The notes under the pieces are model-generated. The model saw only the letters and a list, made by a program, of their open reading frames with translations, was not told where the DNA came from and ran no database searches. A stretch of DNA of 14,049 bases from Gammaproteobacteria bacterium (GTDB lineage Bacteria; Pseudomonadota; Gammaproteobacteria; Woeseiales; Woeseiaceae), in contig NYWX01000008.1 of the NCBI GenBank assembly GCA_002685275.1, positions 1 to 14,049 of the forward strand. Direction: 5' to 3'. The number at the start of each line of letters is the position of its first letter. The stretch's first letter is position 1. The position numbers and the translations under genes were made by a program. Below, one piece after another: positions 8,311-14,049 of the stretch.

Positions 8311-9342
8311 CTAATAATTTACGGATTTATTAGTAGATATAGATTCTAAAAAATTTGTAATTCGTTTAGGTAAATAAAAAGTTGGCTTAAAAGGTGTTCC
8401 ACCATCTATAAATCCAATATGCCCGCCATTTTCTGAAATTTCTAGCGTTATACTTTTTGAAAGTTGGTTTTGGTTTGGTAATCCGTGTGGCTTCATGAAA
8501 GGATCATCAAGAGCGTTTATAATAAGAGTAGCTGTTCTAATATCCCGAAGAAAATTTATTGAACTGCATTCATTATAATAATCTTGCACATCTTTATATC
8601 CATTCAATGGAGCAGTAATAGCATCATCAAATTCTGCGAATGTCTTTGCTTTCATTGTCCTCTTCCAATCAAATTTAATCGAATTTTTTTCAAATTTTCT
8701 AATAATTGATTTCTTCATCTTATTAATTAGATATGTCTCATAAATTATTGACTTAAATGAACTTAAACTTTCTGCTGATACATGTAGATTTAATGGAGCA
8801 CATACGGAAACTGCAGCATCAAGAGGCGTCTTAGAAGCGTATTCTCCCAGATACTTTAAAAGTACATTCCCTCCTAGAGAATAGCCTACTGCAAATAATG
8901 GACTATCATCTTTTTTTAATTCATTTTTTATCTTAAGAGAATCAATAAAATATCGTATATCATCTGTATCTCCAGCATGATAACGGCGTAAAAGTTTATT
9001 TTTGCAGTTTCCGCAATCACGAAAATGCAGAACACAACAACGCCATTCCTTTTTATGCGCTTCTTTCATAAGCATTTGTGCATATGATGATTCAGAAGAT
9101 CCCTCAAGACCGTGAAGAATTATTAAGATGGGCGCTTTATCTTTAGTTCTAGCTGCATTATCAAGCCAATCTACAGCTGTTATGTCCCCATCTGGTAAAT
9201 TTAGAATTTCTCTTTTAATGGGCGGTAAAGACAATTTTGACCAAGGTAAGATAGAATATAATGTTTGTAAATGCGCGTTTTGAAACCACCATGGCGCTTT
9301 GTATGGGCTTTTAATAATCTGATTTTCTGATTTATAATTCAT
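8311..9342 (-). CDS. YheT-family alpha/beta hydrolase
   Basis: This is a predicted soluble serine hydrolase of the YheT/YMC0 (AB hydrolase 4) family; the physiological substrate is not known to me. The 343 residues show PWWFQNAHLQT near 17-27, typical of the family, LPDGD at 49-53, HGLEG at 77-81 as the oxyanion region, HFRDCG near 106-111 (HFRGCS in E. coli YheT), the nucleophile elbow GYSLGGN with Ser155, acidic DDPFM at 279-283, and GGHIGF with catalytic His308. The triad is therefore complete and the length is close to E. coli YheT (about 340). There is no signal peptide. AAGG lies about seven bases before the ATG. It is the third gene of the minus-strand dksA-gluQ unit, 57 bases after gluQ, and ends at the shared terminator. 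Confidence 0.9.
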   Translation of the reverse strand: MNYKSENQIIKSPYKAPWWFQNAHLQTLYSILPWSKLSLPPIKREILNLPDGDITAVDWLDNAARTKDKAPILIILHGLEGSSESSYAQMLMKEAHKKEWRCCVLHFRDCGNCKNKLLRRYHAGDTDDIRYFIDSLKIKNELKKDDSPLFAVGYSLGGNVLLKYLGEYASKTPLDAAVSVCAPLNLHVSAESLSSFKSIIYETYLINKMKKSIIRKFEKNSIKFDWKRTMKAKTFAEFDDAITAPLNGYKDVQDYYNECSSINFLRDIRTATLIINALDDPFMKPHGLPNQNQLSKSITLEISENGGHIGFIDGGTPFKPTFYLPKRITNFLESISTNKSVNY

Positions 9343-9399
9343 AAAACCTTTTTCATAGAATTTTTTATTTTTACAAAAAATTAGTTTAAAACTTCGAAT

Positions 9400-10305
9400 C
9401 TATTGGCTGGCTAAAATAACTGCTTTTTTTCCTATTAATTTCTCAATTTTCCAGTTTTTAATTGCCCATGACCAGACATCCAATAATGGAGCCGATGCCA
9501 GCTCTTTTGGCGGATTCTGATTAAGGTGTTTAAGCGCTGAGTAAATTGTCTCAGTAATATGTATTTCAGAAATGGCAGTTGATCCGTTGAGCTTGCTGAG
9601 TTTTGATCCATTTTTGTATGTAATTATAGGAATATGTGAATATCTTGGAGTATTGTAATTCAATAATTTTTGCAACCAAACTTGTCTTGGGGTAGAACTT
9701 AGTAAGTCATATCCACGTACAACCTCAGATATTCCTTGAATTTCGTCATCAACTATTACCGCAAGATTATATGCAATCAATCCATCTCGGCGAAGTACTA
9801 TAAAATCACCAGATTCACACTCAAGTTTTTGAGAATATCGACCATGTATTTGATCATAGAATTCAACTTCCTTATTATTTGTAAGGATTCTATAAGCATT
9901 ATTAGATGCATTTCTTTGATTTCTACATGAACCAGAATATATAGCTCCTAGTGGCCCAACTTTTGAATTTGCCATATCCTTTCTTGTGCATATGCATGGA
10001 TATGCCATTGATCTTTCAATTAAAATATTTAAAGCATCTTTATGAGACTTGTAATTTTTGCTTTGATAAATAACACTTCCGTACCATTCAAAACCGTAAT
10101 TCTCCATTGTCCGAACGATTAATTCTGCTGCATGTTTCTGTTGTCTCGGAGGATCAATATCCTCTATTCGCAGTAGCCATCTACCTTTTTTTGATCTAGC
10201 TTGAAGATAACTGGCTACTGCTGTAACAAGTGATCCAAAATGAAGTGGCCCAGTTGGAGACGGTGCGAACCGCCCGATGTATGGAGACGTTTCGCTTAAT
10301 TGCAT
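9400..10305 (-). CDS. gluQ: Glutamyl-Q tRNA(Asp) synthetase
   Basis: GluQ-RS (YadB) activates glutamate and attaches it to queuosine at position 34 of tRNA(Asp); it is a GltX-like catalytic core without the anticodon-binding domain. The 301 residues fit that truncated form (E. coli about 300). Visible are YIGRFAPSPTGPLHFGSL (class I HIGH-type motif at 22-25), RIEDIDPPR, the zinc site C104-x-C106 with Tyr123 and Cys127, RRDGLIAYNLAV, EVVRG and KLSK at 235-238 (the KMSKS equivalent). The loop between the CxC pair and Tyr123 is about five residues longer than in E. coli. A full GltX would be about 470 residues, which excludes it. It starts 12 bases after the dksA stop, the same dksA-gluQ pairing as in enterobacteria and pseudomonads, so co-transcription is very likely. 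Confidence 0.95.
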   Translation of the reverse strand: MQLSETSPYIGRFAPSPTGPLHFGSLVTAVASYLQARSKKGRWLLRIEDIDPPRQQKHAAELIVRTMENYGFEWYGSVIYQSKNYKSHKDALNILIERSMAYPCICTRKDMANSKVGPLGAIYSGSCRNQRNASNNAYRILTNNKEVEFYDQIHGRYSQKLECESGDFIVLRRDGLIAYNLAVIVDDEIQGISEVVRGYDLLSSTPRQVWLQKLLNYNTPRYSHIPIITYKNGSKLSKLNGSTAISEIHITETIYSALKHLNQNPPKELASAPLLDVWSWAIKNWKIEKLIGKKAVILASQ

Positions 10306-10317
10306 TAGTTTAAGACA

Positions 10318-11043
10318 TTACCTATAACGATCATCACTGTCTCTAAATTGCCTTTCAGCTTGCTCACGACGTTCTTGTGCCTCTAAGCTTAATGTTGCTA
10401 CAGGCCTTGCCTCAAGGCGTTTTAAACCTATTTCTTCACCGGTAATTTCACAAAATCCATATGAACCATCCTCAATACGTCTTAATGCTGATTCAATTTT
10501 TCTAAGAAGTTTCCTTTCTCTATCACGAGTACGTAATTCTAGGCCAAATTCCGATTCTTGTGTTGCTCTATCACTTGGATCTGGGAAATTTGCAGCTTCA
10601 TCCTGCATATGATGAACTGTCCGATCAATTTCAAACATTAGTTCATTTTTCCAAGAATTTAATATTTTACTAAAGTGATCAAGTTGTTGGTCACTCATAT
10701 ACTCTTCACCTCGAGCTGATTTATAAGGCGAAATTCCATGTATAGGCATAGATGATTTACTATGGGAGCCCTTACTTGAAGTGCTAGACTTTTTTACAGC
10801 AACCTTCTTTTTAGCCACTTTTTTTACAGCAACCTTCTTTTTAGCCACTTTTTTTACAGCGACCTTCTTTTTAGCCACTTTTTTTGGGACGACCTTCTTT
10901 TTAGCCACTTTTTTTGGGGCGACCTTCTTTTTAGCCACTTTTTTTGGGGCAACCTTCTTTTTAACTACCTTTTTTGAGGTAATTTTCTTTTTTGATTTCG
11001 AAACTTTTCTTCGCTTCTTGCTTAGGTTTTTTTTTGCTGACAT
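10318..11043 (-). CDS. dksA: DksA with lysine-rich N-terminal tail, zinc-site degenerate
   Basis: DksA enters the RNA polymerase secondary channel and, with ppGpp, adjusts promoter activity in the stringent response. The C-terminal part (about 104-241) aligns closely with E. coli DksA: GEEYMSDQQLDHF, HMQDEAANFPDPSDRA with the coiled-coil tip Asp155, Asp158 and Ala160 intact, ELRTRDRERKLL and GLKRLEARP. Two departures stand out. The four zinc-finger cysteines read Cys198, Thr201, Ser219, Ala222, so zinc binding should be lost, as in the zinc-independent DksA2 paralogue of Pseudomonas. The protein is 241 residues instead of about 150, because some 85 extra N-terminal residues are extremely rich in lysine with six 10-residue repeats (24-83). 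The start has a near-perfect ribosome binding site, so the tail is very probably translated. First gene of the dksA-gluQ-hydrolase unit. Confidence 0.95.
   Translation of the reverse strand: MSAKKNLSKKRRKVSKSKKKITSKKVVKKKVAPKKVAKKKVAPKKVAKKKVVPKKVAKKKVAVKKVAKKKVAVKKVAKKKVAVKKSSTSSKGSHSKSSMPIHGISPYKSARGEEYMSDQQLDHFSKILNSWKNELMFEIDRTVHHMQDEAANFPDPSDRATQESEFGLELRTRDRERKLLRKIESALRRIEDGSYGFCEITGEEIGLKRLEARPVATLSLEAQERREQAERQFRDSDDRYR
10795..10974 (-). repeat. 30-bp tandem repeat encoding the DksA lysine tail
   Basis: Six consecutive 30-bp units encode residues 24-83 of DksA, each reading approximately KKVAKKKVA[P/V]. Five units are nearly identical at the DNA level; the unit nearest the start codon (read as KKVVKKKVAP) is more divergent. 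A partial unit (KK) follows residue 83. Because the period is a multiple of three, gain or loss of units keeps the frame. On the + strand the array is a T-rich tract, which yields a meaningless phenylalanine-rich open frame. Confidence 0.95.
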
Positions 11044-11050
11044 TCTTTGA

Positions 11051-11056
11051 CCTCCT
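11051..11056 (-). promoter_or_regulatory. Strong Shine-Dalgarno of dksA
   Basis: On the minus strand AGGAGG is followed by T and six more bases before the ATG at 11043. It is the closest match to the anti-Shine-Dalgarno sequence in the window and fixes the start at the head of the lysine-rich tail, rather than at the conserved core some 100 residues later. Confidence 0.9.
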
Positions 11057-11078
11057 GGCGAGAATAGAAAAGGCCGCG

Positions 11079-11107
11079 ATTATACATTGCCTGAGGCTGC
11101 ATGGAAG
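11079..11107 (-). promoter_or_regulatory. dksA: Probable dksA promoter with GC-rich discriminator
   Basis: Minus-strand TATAAT (11084 to 11079) is a perfect -10. At a 17-base spacing the -35 is CTTCCA (11107-11102), a weak match. The bases after the -10 read CGCGGCC, strikingly GC-rich in this AT-rich setting, which is the discriminator type of promoters inhibited by ppGpp and DksA. Transcription would start near 11072, giving a leader of about 28 bases that ends with the strong ribosome binding site. Autoregulation is inferred from this and from what is known in E. coli. Confidence 0.55.
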
Positions 11108-11158
11108 ATCTATTTTCAGAATTTTTTTATGCATTAGGAAAAATTGGGTAATTTCACC

Positions 11159-11164
11159 TATAAT
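11159..11164 (+). promoter_or_regulatory. Possible -10 element of smc
   Basis: TATAAT at 11159-11164 on the + strand is a perfect -10 hexamer upstream of smc, but the sequence at the correct -35 distance (AGGAAA, 11136-11141) is poor. In a spacer this AT-rich a chance match is quite possible. If real, it would give a leader of about 90 bases and a divergent promoter pair with dksA. Confidence 0.3.
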
Positions 11165-11264
11165 TTATTACAAATAATAAAAAAAATTTTTAAAATGATG
11201 ATCGTTTTATGAGATGAATTACATTACAATGTTAAATATTATGGTAAATCAGCTTTAACTATTG

Positions 11265-14049
11265 ATGCGATTAAATAAGATAAAGTTAGCTGGCTTTAAG
11301 TCCTTCGTTGATCCAACATCTATCTCTTTTCCTAGTAGCTTAGTTGGTGTGGTAGGCCCCAATGGTTGCGGCAAGTCTAATGTAATTGATGCTGTTAGAT
11401 GGGTAATGGGCGAGAGCTCTGCAACTCGTTTGCGGGGTGACTCCATCACAGATGTAATCTTTAATGGCTCAAGCTCGCGTAAGCCAATAGGTTTAGCCTC
11501 TGTTGAGCTATTATTTGATAATAGCGAAACAACACTTGAAGGCCAATACGCAAAATACTCTGAAATTTCAATCAGACGCGAAGTAAGTCGTGATGGTATT
11601 TCTAATTATTACTTAAATGGAGCACGCTGCCGCCGTAAAGATATAACCGGGGTGTTTCTGGGTACTGGTCTTGGGCCAAGAAGTTATTCAATTATTGAGC
11701 AAGGCATGATATCGCGAATGATTGAAGCAAAACCTGAGGAAATGCGTGTTTTTCTTGAGGAAGCTGCGGGGATATCTAAGTATAAAGAGCGTCGCAAAGA
11801 AACTTCGAATCGAATTAAGCGTACAAAAGAAAATTTATCAAGATTAATGGACGTTCTAGATGAGGTTGAAAAGCAAATCAAACATCTCGACCGCCAAGCT
11901 AAAACAGCTGAAAGATACGGCCAATATAAAAATCAAGAGAGAAGAGCGGCAGCAGATTTATTAGCGCTTCAAGCAAAAGAATTACAAGATAAAAAGAATT
12001 TAGCAGCTACAGATTTAGCCGAAAAGAAAATAAGTTTAGAATCAGCTATAGCAGACCAAAGGCGCCTTGAAGCTTCTCTTGAGAATGCTCGCATGGGTCA
12101 GCTGGAGAAAACAGATGACTTTAATGCTGTTCAAAGTCGTTACTATAAAATTGGTTCAGAAATATCCAGACTAGAGCAATCCATAGAACATGCAAAAGAA
12201 TTGTTTGCTAGACAACAAAAAGATCTTGAGCAAGCAATCCATGGCGCAGATGAGATAACAGATCATATTGAACAAGATGAGTCAGAAATTGAGCAGCTAG
12301 AAGAAAAATTATGTGAATTGATACCTGGTTTGGAGCAAGCTCGCTATCGTGAAAAATTATCATTGACATCTCTTCATGAGGCAGAAGATGCATTATCTGA
12401 ATGGCAAAAAAAATGGAATCATCATCAAGGTAAATATAATGAAACTCAACAACTAAAGACTGTTGAGATGACTCGCCTAGAGCAAATAGAATCTCGGTTA
12501 CAAGTATTTTCAGATCGTCGAAATAAGATTGAATCAATAAAAGATAATGCTAATTTAAATGAAATTAAGGAATATCACGAAGAGATATCTAAAAAAGAAT
12601 TAGAAAAACGACAGCAAAAAGATGTGATTGAAAATCAATTGCAAGATATTAATGAAAATATACTTAAGCTTCGTGATAAAAATCAAAAAATAGCAACTCT
12701 CGTTGATGAAAGATACTCTACGCTACAAGATAGCAACAGCAAATTAGCTTCATTAGATGCCCTTCAAAAAGCAGCTTTAGGCGAGGGTGATAAAAGTATA
12801 AAAAGTTGGTTAGAGTTCACCGGATTGTCAAAGAATCAAAAAGTTGCAAATAAACTTAAAGTGAAGGGTAGCTGGGATAAAGCAGTAGAAACTGTACTTG
12901 GAGATTATTTGCAAGCTGTATGTGTTACTGATATCAACCCAATATCTTTAATGGTTTCAAAATTAAAGAATGGTACTGTAACCTTATTGGGAGATCAGGT
13001 TAATGATAAAGATTTATTGCCGCCAACGAACTCATTAGCAGAAAAAGTTTCTGGCGCACCAGAAGAAATTTTTAATATTTTGTCAAATGTACTAGTAGCT
13101 GACACTATAGAGCAAGCAACAAAAATAATAAAATCTCAAAAAGGTAATATTTCTGTAATTACCATCGATGGAGTCTGGTTAAGCCAGAACTGGCTTAGAG
13201 TTTCTCGAGAAAAAGATAGTAAAGCAAGTGTGCTTGCTCGCGAACAACAATTAAGAGAATTAAAATCTGATACTCGTGAAATGCAAGCAAGATATAGCAG
13301 TGCGCATAAATTATTACAAAATAACAAAGCACAATTGACTTCATTGGAAGACCAACGTGAAAAATTGCAACATAACTCAACTTCAATACTAAATGAATAC
13401 TCAGAAATTAGCGCAGACCTTCAATCGGTAAAATATAAGCTTGAACAAGCTGTGTTGAGAAAATCAGCATTAGAAGAAGAGTTTAGAGATCTTGATAACG
13501 AGAGATCATTAGCGGAAAAGCAGTTAACAGATTCGCAATTGGTTCATAACAAAGCCTCCGATCTACTTGAGCAACTCAATATAGAAAAGGTTAATTTTGA
13601 GGAAAGATATGAGACTCTTCTTCAGGAGTTAAAGCGTGTTCGTGAACAAGCTGATGAAGATCGGAATAACGTCCAAGATATTGCTATTCAATTTGAAAGT
13701 CGTAAATCAAGTAAGCAATCTGTTACCTCAAACCTTGAAAGAATGAAATCTCAATTAGATCAATTACAAAAAAGAAAATTTGAAATTCAGGACCAATTGA
13801 ATTTAAGTCAGTCACCATTGTCATGCAACAAGTCTGATCTAAAAAAACTTCTAAATAATCGTCTTAAAATTGAGTCTGAACTTGCCAATAGTCGTAAATT
13901 AGTAGAAGAGGCTGAGAATAAATTTAGAAATCTTGATCAATCTCGACTACAAATAGACCAAACAGTTGAGTTATCTCGATCAAAAGTAAATGAAGTTGCA
14001 GAAGCGTTAAGTTTGGAAAATCTTTTACCAATGTCAGCAAAAAAGTTAA
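11265..14049 (+). CDS. smc: Chromosome segregation protein SMC (partial, 3' end outside)
   Basis: SMC forms the ATP-driven DNA-loop-extruding core of bacterial condensin with ScpA and ScpB. I translated the frame from the ATG at 11265 to the window edge: 928 codons with no stop, followed by one leftover base. Visible are MRLNKIKLAGFKSFVDPT, the Walker A motif GPNGCGKSN (31-39), AVRWVMGESSA, the GTGLGPRSYSIIEQG segment (Q-loop side) and EEAAGISKYKERR leading into coiled coil (about 165-500). The hinge spans about 505-650 (with KGSWDKAVETVLGDYLQAVCV and a WLSQNWLRV segment), then the returning coiled coil. The start and hinge resemble Pseudomonas-type Smc. About 230 residues, with the ABC signature and Walker B, should lie beyond the window. 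There is no clear ribosome binding site; the start is chosen by homology. Divergent from dksA. Confidence 0.95.
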   Translation, partial: MRLNKIKLAGFKSFVDPTSISFPSSLVGVVGPNGCGKSNVIDAVRWVMGESSATRLRGDSITDVIFNGSSSRKPIGLASVELLFDNSETTLEGQYAKYSEISIRREVSRDGISNYYLNGARCRRKDITGVFLGTGLGPRSYSIIEQGMISRMIEAKPEEMRVFLEEAAGISKYKERRKETSNRIKRTKENLSRLMDVLDEVEKQIKHLDRQAKTAERYGQYKNQERRAAADLLALQAKELQDKKNLAATDLAEKKISLESAIADQRRLEASLENARMGQLEKTDDFNAVQSRYYKIGSEISRLEQSIEHAKELFARQQKDLEQAIHGADEITDHIEQDESEIEQLEEKLCELIPGLEQARYREKLSLTSLHEAEDALSEWQKKWNHHQGKYNETQQLKTVEMTRLEQIESRLQVFSDRRNKIESIKDNANLNEIKEYHEEISKKELEKRQQKDVIENQLQDINENILKLRDKNQKIATLVDERYSTLQDSNSKLASLDALQKAALGEGDKSIKSWLEFTGLSKNQKVANKLKVKGSWDKAVETVLGDYLQAVCVTDINPISLMVSKLKNGTVTLLGDQVNDKDLLPPTNSLAEKVSGAPEEIFNILSNVLVADTIEQATKIIKSQKGNISVITIDGVWLSQNWLRVSREKDSKASVLAREQQLRELKSDTREMQARYSSAHKLLQNNKAQLTSLEDQREKLQHNSTSILNEYSEISADLQSVKYKLEQAVLRKSALEEEFRDLDNERSLAEKQLTDSQLVHNKASDLLEQLNIEKVNFEERYETLLQELKRVREQADEDRNNVQDIAIQFESRKSSKQSVTSNLERMKSQLDQLQKRKFEIQDQLNLSQSPLSCNKSDLKKLLNNRLKIESELANSRKLVEEAENKFRNLDQSRLQIDQTVELSRSKVNEVAEALSLENLLPMSAKKL

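Noticed and set aside
10781..11050. 89-codon + strand frame rich in Phe, Ala, Thr opposite dksA
   Set aside because: It is the antisense reading of the lysine-codon repeat in dksA; low complexity, no ribosome binding site, while the minus-strand frame has clear homology.
11241..11258. Upstream ATG of smc, in frame
   Set aside because: It reaches a TAA after five codons, so it cannot be the smc start; a regulatory upstream frame of five codons is not supported by any ribosome binding site.

Overview
The window looks like part of the chromosome of an AT-rich gammaproteobacterium, possibly a streamlined free-living or marine one; the lineage is inferred by eye and GC content was not computed. 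NusA, PNPase, S15, the DksA core, GluQ and the YheT-type hydrolase all read very close to gammaproteobacterial versions. The Smc start and hinge resemble those of Pseudomonas-like bacteria, which use Smc rather than MukB. I see no insertion sequence, phage gene, CRISPR array, tRNA or rRNA.

Left part (1-7938, + strand): the classical nusA-infB-rbfA-truB-rpsO-pnp cluster. It covers transcription elongation and antitermination, translation initiation, 30S maturation, tRNA U55 pseudouridylation, ribosomal protein S15 and RNA decay. Gene order and protein lengths are canonical. Gaps are short, except about 90 to 105 bases before rpsO and before pnp; the second can fold into a hairpin.

Middle (7939-8310): a 372-base gap with no convincing protein gene. 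It holds an AT-only stretch, a good sigma70-type promoter (TTGACT, 16 bases, TATATT), about 220 bases of highly foldable sequence and a strong intrinsic terminator with eight T. I read this as a free-standing structured small RNA that I cannot assign to 6S, tmRNA, RNase P, SRP or any riboswitch class I know. It is the best candidate here for something undescribed.

Right part, minus strand (8311-11043): an apparent operon dksA-gluQ-hydrolase, convergent with the small RNA. DksA is unusual in two ways: it carries an N-terminal lysine-rich tail with six 10-residue repeats, encoded by a near-perfect 30-bp tandem repeat, and three of its four zinc-finger cysteines are replaced (C-T-S-A pattern). 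Its promoter has a perfect TATAAT followed by a GC-rich discriminator, and its ribosome binding site is the strongest in the window.

Right edge (11265-14049, + strand): smc, divergent from dksA and cut by the end of the window. All 928 codons present are open. The N-terminal ATPase half, first coiled-coil arm, hinge and part of the return arm are visible; the C-terminal ATPase half lies outside.
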